The notes beneath the pieces are model-generated. The model worked only from the letters and a program-made list of their open reading frames with translations. It ran no database searches and was not told where the DNA came from. A DNA stretch of 64,000 bases from Trichoderma breve. Taxonomy: Eukaryota; Ascomycota; Sordariomycetes; Hypocreales; Hypocreaceae. Where the stretch lies: the NCBI RefSeq assembly GCF_028502605.1, contig NC_079236.1, positions 3,844,001 through 3,908,000 on the forward strand, given 5' to 3'. The position numbers and the translations under genes were made by a program. This document shows positions 1 to 9,848 of the stretch, in pieces; position 1 is the first letter of the stretch; every line of letters starts with the position of its first letter.

Positions 1-1034
1 TAAAGTATGGGCGATATATATGTATTGTTATTGAGTCACAACTGACAACGTGAGCAAGTAATGCTGACTCGCCCAGTTATCTCTTGATCTCTATATTATC
101 GCTCGTGCATTAATTATCCGTCAAATTCCCTCTTTAGTCAATCTCTTCAATGGTTTTGCGTCTACTGTGCAGGTTGCATCGCTATAACCAAATTGTTTTA
201 GAATCACACATAGAGTGTCTGCGGACTTGCTGTCACATGCTTCCTGATGAACACTGCCCACCAAGTATTATCATGCCTTCGATTAGCAAAGTAAAAGAGA
301 GAGTGTCTCCAGTTGCGTCATCTATGCAGGTATTTACCCCATGCAATAATACTTCATGCGGTAGAATGCAACGGATGGAACTCTCTCCGACGGCCATATC
401 GCCGTTTCGGCCGCATCTGAAAAGGCGCTGAGTACATGTCCATCCATCACCAGGTATTTCCGCATATTACGGGGCGAAGCGGACCTGGTGTTGCTATCAT
501 GGGGCACCGCCAGCTTTATTTCCGCAGCCGCACATCTCGACACGACATTGTCTCGTGCGAGGCGGATGCAGAGTCTCGTACAAGTATGTTCTTTCGATAC
601 ACGTAAAAGAAATAAAAGCAAGCTATTTGTGTCTCCGCCCCACTGCGGAGTGGCCAGACGCAGACCACGGGAGGTTACATTAAAGCTGCTCAAGTGCAGG
701 GGTGGTGGTATATATTCCCTCCCTACAGCAATGCGTGTGGCTTTGCTCCGAGGAGTTTCCACGGATATGGTCCCGGCGCCCCCCTTTGAACCCTCCTCGT
801 CGCCAATACTGTGGCGGCTACTGCAGGACGTACTGCGGGTTGTTAACATCTCCCGTGAGATGGAGTCGCGGCCGCATCTCCGATCTCACAGCAGATTTTC
901 CGCAGTCGATCGCAAAATGGAGCACCCGAGACAGACGAAGGGGGTAACAGAAATACTTTGTAGTAGTATTGCGTGGGTGGTTGATTGCGTGTATGCTGTA
1001 GGGGAGTACTCGGGGGAACATTGCCGTACGCGAT

Positions 1035-1048
1035 GTTGCAAATGCAAC
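1035..1048. promoter_or_regulatory. Inverted repeat GTTGCA-AA-TGCAAC upstream of the P450 TATA box
   Basis: Perfect 6-bp arms with a 2-bp spacer, ending 12 bp before the TATA-like run. The position fits an activator or repressor site for the P450, but no bound factor is known to me. Confidence 0.35.
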
Positions 1049-1060
1049 AGTCAACTCCGC

Positions 1061-1070
1061 TATATATAAA
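1061..1070 (+). promoter_or_regulatory. TATA box of the P450 gene
   Basis: TATATATAAA, about 122 bp before the P450 ATG at 1192. A pyrimidine-rich leader (CTCTCTTCCCCTCTTCTC) lies between the two, as is usual for fungal promoters. Confidence 0.55.
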
Positions 1071-1191
1071 GTGGTGTTTGCCACTATATGGACCAGCTGA
1101 TATTACAATCTCTCTTCCCCTCTTCTCATAGCATCTTTCGATCATTAGAAACACATTTGGTGAAGACGAGTAAATTCGAAAGCTTTTCGCG

Positions 1192-2958
1192 ATGGGCATT
1201 TTCATCAGCAACGACGCTGCAAAAATCGTCACCCCAGTCAAGCTCAGCTTGGCTCTTCCACTCGCCGTTATAGTGTTTGTAAGTTGAACTCTGTGATGAG
1301 ACTTTTGCTATGTTGACATGTCGGTGCTATCATATAGAGCTTTGGTTACTTTGTCTGGCTTTGCATCTACAATCTCTACTTTCACCCCTTGAGCAAGTTT
1401 CCCGGCCCCAAGCTGTCGGCCATTTCTCGCTTTCCTTACTCCCGCCTCCTTATCAGTGGTGAGGGCCACCGCGATGTTTTGGATCTTCATCTCAAGTATG
1501 GTCCCATCGTCCGCATTGCTCCCGACTTCCTGTCTTTCAGCCACCCTGATGCTATGAATGACATTCGTGGTCACCGCAAGGCTGGACAGCCGGAGCACCG
1601 AAAGGATCCTATTCGTCAAGAGTTACATGTAACCAACATCATTGGTGCCAACCGTGCTGATCACACTCGCTTTCGAAGGAGCTTGGCAAACGGCTTTTCT
1701 CATCAGGCCATGCTGGATCAGGAGCCTATCATCCGTGACTACGTTGAGGAACTTATGAAGTCTCTTGAGAAGAATGGCGCAAACGGAACTCAACCGATTG
1801 ACATGGTTCGCTGGTTCAACTATGCGACATTCGACATAATCGGCGATTTGGCCTTTGGTGAATCATTTGGCTGTCTCCAAAGCTCCACATATGATCCTTG
1901 GGTTCAGCTCATCTTTAACAGTGTCAAGAATTTGGTCTACATCGGTGCCCTCAAACATCTCAAAATAGTCCCTAAACGCCTGTTGAAATTCATCTTGCCA
2001 TATACCATGCCGAAGGGCGTGTCGAATAAATATGCCGAGAATCAACGTCTCTCCGCCATGAAGGTAAAGAAGCGTCTCGAGACTGGCTCCAACCGCCCCG
2101 ATTTCATGACATCAATGACAGCAAAGCGCAATGGAGAAGTAAGTTGAACAGGTCATACATGAGAGAAGGAATATTAATTGAAGTCTCTAGTCCCTTACCT
2201 TTGAGGAGCTTACGTCCAATGCATCCATTCTTATCATTGCGGGCTCTGAGACCACAGCCACAGCCTTGTCTGCCGCCGCTTATTACCTAGGTCTCTTTCC
2301 AGAAGTCCAAGCAAAATTGGCCCAAGAAGTGCGGACAACCTTTAACAGTGCGGAAGATATTACCATTACCAGCGTGCAGCATCTCACATACATGCTGGCC
2401 GTCCTTGACGAAGTTATGCGCATGTATCCACCTGTCGTCAGTGGCCTGCCACGACTCACTGCTGAGGGAGGCGCCATGATTGCTGGGGAATATGTTCCTG
2501 AAGATGTAAGTTATATTCTTCACTTTCATACAATAGGAATCAAAACCTCTGACTCATTAATTTAGACCATTGTTGAGGTTTGGCAGTGGCCTTTGTTCCA
2601 CAACCCGAATTACTGGACGCAACCTGACGACTTTATTCCTGAGCGGTGGCTTGGCGATCCGAAATTCGCAAACGACAGGCGAGAATGCTTTCAGCCATTC
2701 TCTACAGGTCCCCGTAACTGTATTGGCAAGAAGTAAGTCATGATAGGCGCGTTCACTCTAGTAATTCAAGGTCATTGACTAACATTCCAAAATAGCCTCG
2801 CATACTCCGAGATGCGCCTCATCTTGGCTCGTGTGATAATGCAGTACGATATCAAGTTGGCTGAAGGAACTGAAGGCTGGGATGATCGAAGCAAGACCTA
2901 TTCTCTGTGGGAGAAGGGTCCGGTGAATGTTTACATGATCCCAAGGAAGGTGGAGTAA
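1192..2958 (+). CDS. Cytochrome P450 monooxygenase (CYP65/isotrichodermin C-15 hydroxylase-like)
   Basis: Five exons join into a 510-residue class II microsomal P450. Introns are 1279-1337, 2139-2190, 2506-2565 and 2733-2795; all have GT-AG ends and the frame is kept across each. The product has an N-terminal membrane anchor (about residues 18-45), a proline-rich hinge (FPGPK), the I-helix oxygen-activation motif AGSETT, the K-helix EVMR (ExxR) and the haem loop FSTGPRNCIGK, whose Cys is the fifth iron ligand. Length and motifs are intact, so the enzyme is probably active in the ER, using a CPR reductase encoded elsewhere. The substrate cannot be read from sequence. The overall style resembles fungal CYP65-type enzymes of secondary metabolism or detoxification, but no biosynthetic core enzyme lies within the window. 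The start was chosen because the hydrophobic anchor needs exon 1. Confidence 0.93.
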
Positions 2959-3778
2959 AGTTCTACCGGGAGACTGGTAAGAAACGGGGGTTTGTATTTC
3001 TATAGTTGGGCGTTGTTTCCATAGCGGCGACAGTTGAGTTGGGCGGAGCTTAGTGAGAGGTTATGTACTCAAGATTGTTATCATTTAATCGGCAAATGCA
3101 TGTTGTAAAGTCTGGGGCGGCGGAGAGAATATATTGCAGCAGTTTGTTTAATATAGACTGCAAATATCGAACATTGCTCTATCGTAGCTGTGGAAGTACT
3201 TAGACTCTCTGCTATGCAAGAACACAGAGGACTTGGCCACTTGTGCATCTTTCCTCTCTTTTGTTAAACTTGATGCGCCTATTTCATATTGGCAGAGGCA
3301 CTGTCCCTTGTAGTTCGGCGCGCATTGTCTAGGTTCGGGTAACCCTTTAATGATGGGATCGTTGGCTCCCGTTGCCTTTTCTTAGGTTGGCACAACCGTC
3401 CTTCCTTTGCGCTTCAACGGTTTTCTTACACTTTGGTATCTCCATTCTTTTCTCACTCGGTTAGCTTTTGCCATGTTCGGATATCCCAGATTCTTATTCG
3501 TCGAGAGGTACATAGGTAAGCAGTTCAAATCCTTAAATATCTACTACTATTACTATATTCTTCTAGTCTTACTACTTTCTTCTAGTATCTGATATTTCCT
3601 TCTAGTCTCGCTACTTTCTGCTAGTATCTGCTATTTTTTCTAGTATCTGTTACTTTTTTCTAGTATCTATTACTTTTTTCCCTAGTATCTGCTACCGTTT
3701 GAGTTATTATTAAAGAGAAAATAGCCGCCTAGGTTAAAGAATGCACAGAGCAAAAGGTTACGGCTGATTAAGCGCGCG
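2959..3778. other. Intergenic stretch with a minisatellite at its right end
   Basis: 3' flank of the P450, then noncoding sequence. The only structure I can support is the CTAGTATCTGCTACTTT-type array at 3541-3697, annotated separately. The short open frame at 3407-3592 runs into that array and is not supported as a gene. Confidence 0.5.
3541..3697. repeat. Minisatellite, about 20-nt unit, left arm of an inverted pair
   Basis: Imperfect tandem copies of a unit close to CTAGTATCTGCTACTTTTTT, with variants such as CTAGTCTCGCTACTTTCTG. The same unit, reverse-complemented, forms the array at 4288-4402. The two arrays therefore bracket the damaged family member at 3779-4292 as inverted repeats. 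A weaker relative lies at 35694-35836. Confidence 0.75.
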
Positions 3779-4292
3779 ATGGCCTCGAAAGGAAAAGAAA
3801 AGGGCAACTCCAGTAAAGGAACTTTTCCTCACCTATACCGATCTGGTGAAGAAAGAAAAGTCAGGCGAGCGCACCCAAATAACCGAAGGTCACTCTGCGT
3901 GGGCGGACGGAATCGAATGTATCAAGGCATACCACATGCAATTCACAAGATTGACGCCAGTGCAACGCGATGAGATGCGCGCCTTCATCGCAGGTGTACA
4001 TTACGCCATTCCACCATCGCCAACTCTCCTTAGCAGGGAAGAACGCCGCGAGTCGGGCGACGACTTGTTTTTCTCCAGGGTGGCTGGAAGCATCTTGGGT
4101 AACGGCTCGCCGGCGACCAAAGACATCGCCCGCTCTTTGCTGCAGGAAAGCCAGGAAGGCATGGGAGGGAGAGTTGTGAAGGCGAAGAAGAACGTCGTAG
4201 AGAAGAAGAAGGTCATAGCGAAGATGTACGCCGCCGCAGAGAAGATTGAAGCAGCTACAAAGATGATCTTGGAGGCCGGACAGAAGAAGTAG
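3779..4292 (+). pseudogene. Family member A: frameshifted, truncated copy of the four-member local family
   Basis: From about 3820 to 4292 one frame encodes a protein clearly related to the gene at 15791-16696: LTYTDLVKK against LSYKDLLRP, then WADGIECIKAYHMQ against WEDGIKCIKAYHSQ, then DEMRAFI against QEMRDII. That frame has no upstream ATG; it opens at 3768 after a TGA. The only plausible ATG (3779, MASKGKEKG, resembling the MSSKRKKQ start of the paralogue) is in a different frame, so a one-base shift near 3815-3822, or an unseen intron, separates start and body. After the first half of the shared domain the sequence diverges and lacks the H.LYK and W..Y parts. It ends in a Lys/Glu/Ala-rich helix that could form a coiled coil. 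Inverted minisatellites flank it on both sides. Function is unknown; I favour a decayed duplicate. Confidence 0.45.
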
Positions 4293-4402
4293 TAGATAGT
4301 AGAAGAAAGTAGCAATAGTAGCGGATACTGAAAGAAGTAGCAGATAGTAGAAGAAAGTAGCGGTAGTAGCAGATACTAGAAGAAGATAGCGAGACTAGAA
4401 GA
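4288..4402. repeat. Minisatellite, right arm of the inverted pair
   Basis: Tandem AGAAGAAAGTAGCAGATAGT-like units. Its reverse complement gives the TTCTAGTCTCGCTA and CTAGTATCTGCTA units seen at 3541-3697. It begins at the stop codon of the damaged family member and ends about 50 bp before the stop of the convergent paralogue at 4450. Confidence 0.75.
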
Positions 4403-4449
4403 ACATCCATAGTGAGAGGAGCAGATTGATGGCTCTGTCCCAGTTGGGA

Positions 4450-5481
4450 TTACTTCATGCCACTTGATACCGTTGTAATGTCGAACGGTTTGCCACTAGA
4501 GGACGGGCGTGGTCGCTTAGCCGCAAAAGATGGATCGTCTTCGCGGTTAACTGGGGACGCTTGGCGCTTCTTGTGCCAAAGGACTTCAACCTCTGAAGAG
4601 GAGGAGTCAGAATCTTCCTCACCAGTCAAGTCCTGTTCATCGTCTCGAGGGGCGGGCCCAGATATCCTCTGGCCTTCCATAGTCTTTCGGGCCATACATG
4701 CTTTTGCCTCGGCGATGGTTTTTTGCGTGGCAGCTACTACCGGATCGCTATTGTTGAATGAGTTAGTCGAACTAGAAAAGGCGTTCGTGGACGAAGAAGA
4801 AAGATTCGTCGAGGCTGGAGGAGCGTTCTTGGACGAAGAAGACAGCGTCGAGCCAGTGGGAACAGCAAAAGGCGTCGAGCCAGTGGGAGCATCCTTGGAC
4901 AAAGCGAAAGGCTTTGTCGAGGAAGAGAAAGTAAAAGGATTTTGCGAAACATTGGGAGCATTTGCTGATACAGAAGAGGCGCTGTCGGAACCTCCGAGGA
5001 GGGTGCGGTAAGTGTTGAAATAATCGCCAATTAAACTCGTTCCGTAGAGCCTTCTAACGAGTTTTATATACCTCTTGGGTAGCTTCTTGTAAACGGCCGA
5101 CAAAATGAGGTATATGGGCCATGATAAGTTCTCGACACGTTTGCCTTTTTTCTTCAAGGCGTTCATCGTCTGCTTGTACAGCTTATGGGCTGAAGCTGTC
5201 TTTGCTGTACGTGCTCTAACGTAGTCATGACTCTTGATAATATCACACATTTCCTCCTGCTGTTCTCGGGTAAGGCGTATTGCCTGAGCTTGGTAAATGC
5301 GGATGCAAGAAATCGCTTGCTGCAACTTAGCATCGTTTGGTTTCAAGTCAAGATCTTCGAGAGATAATGCCAACGGCGGCGGCGGCATCGGTTCTTTCTC
5401 AGCATTTGTCGGCATAGTGGCAGGTCTTGTGGAACTCGAGGCCGCGTTGGCAACCGAAAAGAATGATTTGACGGTCATCAC
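4450..5481 (-). CDS. Family member B: unrecognised protein with shared N-terminal domain and Ser-rich, NLS-bearing tail
   Basis: Single-exon frame of 343 residues; I do not recognise the family. The block shared with the other three loci spans about residues 50-163: CIRIYQAQAIRL, QEEMCDII, YVRARTAK, HKLYK, then WPIYLILSAVY and a basic helix. The rest is low-complexity Ser/Thr/Pro/Asn sequence (about 165-245), an acidic stretch (GEEDSDSSSSEVEVL) and a basic KRPRP cluster near the C-terminus, which suggests a nuclear protein. The ATG at 5481 gives the longest product. The in-frame ATG at 5415 (MPTNAEKE) may be the true start, because what follows lines up with the N-terminus of member D (PPLALSLED against PPLRLEIED). 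It converges with damaged member A, and their stops are about 160 bp apart across a minisatellite. Unlike A, C and D it lacks a C-terminal coiled coil. Confidence 0.6.
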   Translation of the reverse strand: MMTVKSFFSVANAASSSTRPATMPTNAEKEPMPPPPLALSLEDLDLKPNDAKLQQAISCIRIYQAQAIRLTREQQEEMCDIIKSHDYVRARTAKTASAHKLYKQTMNALKKKGKRVENLSWPIYLILSAVYKKLPKRYIKLVRRLYGTSLIGDYFNTYRTLLGGSDSASSVSANAPNVSQNPFTFSSSTKPFALSKDAPTGSTPFAVPTGSTLSSSSKNAPPASTNLSSSSTNAFSSSTNSFNNSDPVVAATQKTIAEAKACMARKTMEGQRISGPAPRDDEQDLTGEEDSDSSSSEVEVLWHKKRQASPVNREDDPSFAAKRPRPSSSGKPFDITTVSSGMK

Positions 5482-6914
5482 TACAGGTTGGACGGCCTGG
5501 ATAGAGGATTTGGTGACATTTCGAACAAAGAGATAGTTGGGGAAATAATGAATAAAGAAAATGAACGGGGCGAGAAATGAGGAGCGATACCTGAAGCATC
5601 GAGTCTTATGTGAGCTGGAGTGTCAGGAAAAAGTGAATTGCGCCATGTGTTTGTGGCTGTATCGGTAGGTAGTCTTCACGGGATCCTACATCTTCAGCTT
5701 GTGAGGGCCTTCTCATGAAGCTGTGTTTTCTTTTCGCCATTAGTCACTGCGCAACTGATAGAATTGTAACTGCTTGGCTCGCAGACTTGGACATTATGGT
5801 TTACAATTGCTTTGCAAAGTATTCGGCGTGGGCGTTGTCAAAGAGCTAAGTGCATTACGACTGAGGGCATGCTCTTGGAGCGAGGCTCATGAATGGAGAC
5901 ACAGAACAAAGTTTTTTAACTTCGAGACTGAGACTCGGCGAGCATTCGTGAGAAGTGGTGTGATGACTTGTGTTGTGGATTAAGAGCTGCCGACATCTGG
6001 TTGAACTCATTTTGTTATGAATGCGTCTGATGAACCAACAGTCATGGACCCAACATTACGCCAAGTGCTGAATACGTTTACCATGTCAAGTGTTCAAGGT
6101 GATGTCAACCCATGAATTTATTTTATTAGCAAGATATCTTCCACTGCCAGCCACCACCAATACGGTCGCCCCTTTTGTTGTATATGTAGTTGAACGTGAA
6201 CTGATGAACATGTTTCGAACTCAAGGGAATCCCGTGGGATAGAAGGTACCAGACGTTTCTTAGAAAGAAGATATAATGTGAATTATGCCTTACAGTATAG
6301 GCAAACAGATATTCTTATTTATTGGTCTTAAGTAGACATCCTGTCTACCGCACCCAAGCTACTAAGCCTTTTTAAGGAGAGCGGCTACCTGTCCTGTTCA
6401 TTTACGAAAAGCGAATTGAGATGAAGATAAAACAACAATATATATGTCGAACCATGTCCTATTGTATCCGTTTCCACGTCTCCGTCACCATTGTCCTTGA
6501 TGATCAGTAATGGCGATGTCATCTTGTCACACGGCCCACAACTCCAACCAGCGATTGTGAGATCACAACAAGATATCCCTCGCCATTGAAGAAATATACG
6601 CTGACGCAATTAGAAACTCTTCAAGTCAACACCAACAGTGGAAACTCAAGTAAAGTCATTTTTGCATGGACGAATGAGACCCGTGTGTGATTACGGGATA
6701 GGTAACTGACTCATTGTACTAGTATCTAGGCACATTGAAATGACTCCATGACCCCGGCATATTGTGAGATCAAGACACATATGAATGTAAATAAGATCAA
6801 ATAGAACGATCATGTGCTTCTTCCATCGTTTATTGAATATATCATTAGTTACGCGGATTAAAAAATAATGTAAATTGACTATGCACAACATAACGAAAAC
6901 CACCAACAGCCACG
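5482..6914. other. Intergenic stretch, no gene seen
   Basis: Upstream of family member B and downstream of the transporter. Open frames are under 80 codons and match nothing. AT content rises toward 6300-6900, consistent with a 3' flank. Confidence 0.5.
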
Positions 6915-8600
6915 CTACTCCTTCTCCTTGCTTTCAATGGTAATGCTCATTCTACCAGTAATTTCGTCAAGCTCACGATTCTTTCTATCACGGCGGTCCG
7001 TGTAGGCTAAGAGAATAGTCCAGATTACAAGAGCAATGCAGCAAGCAATCATGGCCCACATGCCGCGCTGCGAGTTGAAGTTAGCAACACATTCTTGATA
7101 TAGCAGCACACAAACACTTACAGTAAACCAAGGAGCTTCAGAAGCCCCGTAAAAGATGATGCTCCACCATGCATTAACTGCGTTATTGCCGAGATTCATG
7201 CCAGCCAAAACGACAGCTCGGAAAACGTGTTCTTCATATCTCATCGAGTCGTTACACCAGGCAAAGAAGGTTGCTTGACAAGCATAAACAGATCCGGCCC
7301 AGTAATAAGCAGCCATCGTTACCGAGGTTGAATGCGAGCTGGTTGGGTGGTGTGATGCTACCAAGACCATGATGGAAGTGGCAATTCCTGTTAAACCGAT
7401 CCAATACCCAACTAAATATCGCTTTCCATTTAAGAAGTCTGTTAGTGTAGCCCAGAACAAGGTCGAAACAATGCCAACAGCAGGCACTCCGGTAGGATAA
7501 TTGTTGAGTTGAGAAACTGTGTACTTGGTTGTGGGGTGGCTCTTGAGGTAGAGCGCAAGAAGTGAGTTTGAAGAAAACGACTCCGTCTCTCCAGCAATAA
7601 CCCAGAGCATGACGAAACCCCACCAGTACCAGGACAAAAGGACCTTCTTAAGAAAGCGGAAAGTAATGGGCGAATGCTCTTCAACGACAGGGACGCGGGC
7701 GACAGCCAGAGCCTTCTCATCATCGGTAAGGTAAAAGGCCGTTGTGTTGCGAGGTGTATCCGGGAAGAAGAAGAAACCATACGCAGCGACGGGAATGGTA
7801 AGAAGGCCGTCGATGATGAAGAGCCAGCGCCATCCTGCGAGTCCGCCGCGGCCGTTGAGACTTGAGTGAATGCCCGTCTGGATAAAGCCACCAATCATAC
7901 TGCCTGCAAGGCCAGAAGAGGTAAAGATACCGCTGCGCTTTCCCAACTCGCGCTCTGTATACCAGGCACCAAGGATATAATGCGTACCGACAAAGGTAGA
8001 AGCCTCAAAGATTCCTTGGAAAAAGCGAATGGCCATGATGCCTTGCGGGTTGTGGACGGAGGCGGTAACCATGGTGAGGCCGCCCCAGCAGAGCATCATG
8101 CAGGGGAACCAGATGCGAGGCTTGACATAGTAGAGGGAAAGATTGGATGGGACCTGACCCAAAACATAGCTACGAGTCCGATCTTGTTAGCAGCTAGCCT
8201 TTTTGTCTCTCTTCAACTCCCTCCGTCTCTACTATAGAGGGACAAGATCAGTCACTTACCCAACGGTGAAGCAAGTATTAATGACATTGAGCTGGTTTCC
8301 AACAAAGCCCAAGTCTTCTCTCATTCCTGAGACGTAAGCATTGGCAAGGTTGGAGCGGTCAAGCTGGTGAGACTCTAGTTAGCCAACGTGCATATGAAGC
8401 AGGCAGAGCGTTACACATACATAGTTGATGAAGTAGCTGAGACAGCAAAACGTCAAGATGAAAAAGTCAATCTTGCGTATCAGCGTACGCTCTCCGGGCT
8501 TATACTCCGTATGGAAGTATTCGCGGACTTTTTGGTGCACCATTTTGAACTGCCGTGGAGGGTCGAGCCGCCTCCGGTTTCCGCTCTCAGCGCAAGGCAA
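6915..8600 (-). CDS. MFS transporter, anion:cation symporter (Dal5/Liz1/Fen2-like)
   Basis: Four exons (8421-8600, 8260-8363, 7122-8169, 6915-7067) give 494 residues with the 12-helix plan of the major facilitator superfamily. Family signs are the first helix FFILTFCCLSYFINYLDRSN with its LDRSN loop, the EASTFVGTHYILGAWY segment, the GWRWLFIIDGL helix with PVAAYGFFFFPDTP after it, and a charged C-terminal tail. These fit the ACS family, which carries pantothenate, allantoate, nicotinate and similar organic anions with protons across the plasma membrane. The helix sequences remind me most of pantothenate-type Liz1/Fen2 carriers, but the substrate is not decidable here. The gene is divergent from the Zn2Cys6 regulator at 9849, with a perfect palindrome between them. 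The 54-nt intron (7068-7121) is open in frame, so its retention would add 18 residues. Confidence 0.9.
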
Positions 8601-9848
8601 AAGAGTCTGTGAAGAATTTTTTTCTTCAGACGAAAGCAGCGAGTGATGGAACCTTGCAGCTGATACTCTCTCTCTGATGGTCGATCACAGGAACACAGAA
8701 TGCGAGGGTGTTTGGTGGATCTTAAGAGCTGGATGCTCCCTCATCAGTCATCCGTTAATGTAATCGGCCACACCCCCGTCGGAACGTCGTTTCTTGTTCC
8801 AGCGCCCGTCGTCGGCTAAAAACGTCCATGTGAACGGAGTCAATGCCGGCAATAAGAATTGAACCTAACGCTGTGAGTTATCGCTGTGGCGAGATAAGAG
8901 GCGCCTGTTAGTTCGCCCCCCCGTTATCTCCAATATCTTGTCTAGTACGATGCCCAGATGCTAGCACAAGTTGTAGTCCGAGCTTCGCGCCTTTTCGGCC
9001 TGTCGCGTGAGGGCGGTGATGAACTGGATCAAGACTCAGATACGCCCATTTAGCGGCATGGCTGGCTGTTGGAGCTTCAATGGTGCTTAAACTAAGAAAA
9101 GTTGGCCGAGTTAAGATCCCTGTTTCGGTTTGGCATGGAAGTCTTTAGCGCATGCCCGAGCCATGCAGTGTCATGATTCTACTCCGTACGGAAACTCGAT
9201 AACTCAACTGTACTAGTACTGAAGCTTCTAGTCTCAAGCCTCCCTGGTGAGGCGTCGTCAGTCATTCACCGGCCGGTGAAATCAGACGTGGGGAAACACA
9301 AGAAACGTCCCCTCTTTCGGAAGGGAAGACAAAAAGCTGGGGTAAATAGATGGGGGCCAAGCTCTGGCGAGGCTCGGGGCGAGGCTCCATCGTTTCGGCA
9401 ACTGACAATACGACAGTAACTGTATCTCGTTGCTGATGACTGTTAGTTTCGAAACTTATCCTCTCTCTGCCATGCCATGCGGAGAAGCTGCCTCTCTCCG
9501 GTAGGCTGCCGAGCAATTAACCAGCCAGAGTCGCACTATGGAGCTGCGATAACGAGATCGGTTCCTTGCAACCCCCGCAGACGGGCCAAATCCTTTGCTC
9601 GCCTACATACATACAATCTATCCACATCCACACCAGCGCATCGCGATGCTAGACATCCCCTGATCTCTTCTCCTTTTCACCATTCTTCTTCTTCTCTTTC
9701 TCCCCTTCTCCTCTTTCTCCTCCCTTGTTAATCCACACCCGCCCACCCCCCCTCCCCCACGCCCTTGTTGTCGTTTGTCTTCGCCCTCCTCTTTGGTTGC
9801 CTTCCCGATTTGCCGTTTTGACAACCTACCAAATCGAGCAAGCTGGGA
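8601..9848. other. Divergent promoter region between transporter and regulator
   Basis: 1.25 kb shared upstream region. It holds a 16-bp perfect palindrome (9265-9280) and, toward the regulator, a long CT-rich leader (about 9655-9725) typical of fungal 5' UTRs. No open frame here looks coding. Confidence 0.6.
9265..9280. promoter_or_regulatory. Perfect 16-bp palindrome TTCACCGGCCGGTGAA, candidate Zn2Cys6 operator
   Basis: The sequence equals its own reverse complement and contains paired CCG/CGG triplets, the half-sites that Zn2Cys6 dimers read. It lies 665 bp from the transporter ATG and 569 bp from the ATG of a Zn2Cys6 regulator, within their shared upstream region. A matching half-site TCACCGG occurs at 12021-12027, upstream of the amidase. 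Binding by the neighbouring regulator is inference. Confidence 0.4.

Larger units (their letters stand above)
1..1191. other. Gene-free stretch; upstream region of the P450 gene
   Basis: No convincing coding region. The open frames here are short, overlap on both strands and match no family I know. The stretch is rich in CGG/CCG triplets, and the 11-mer CGGCCGCATCT occurs twice in direct orientation (408-418 and 869-879). It ends with a likely core promoter, listed separately, for the P450 that follows. The left edge may cut regulatory DNA of a gene outside the window. Confidence 0.6.
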
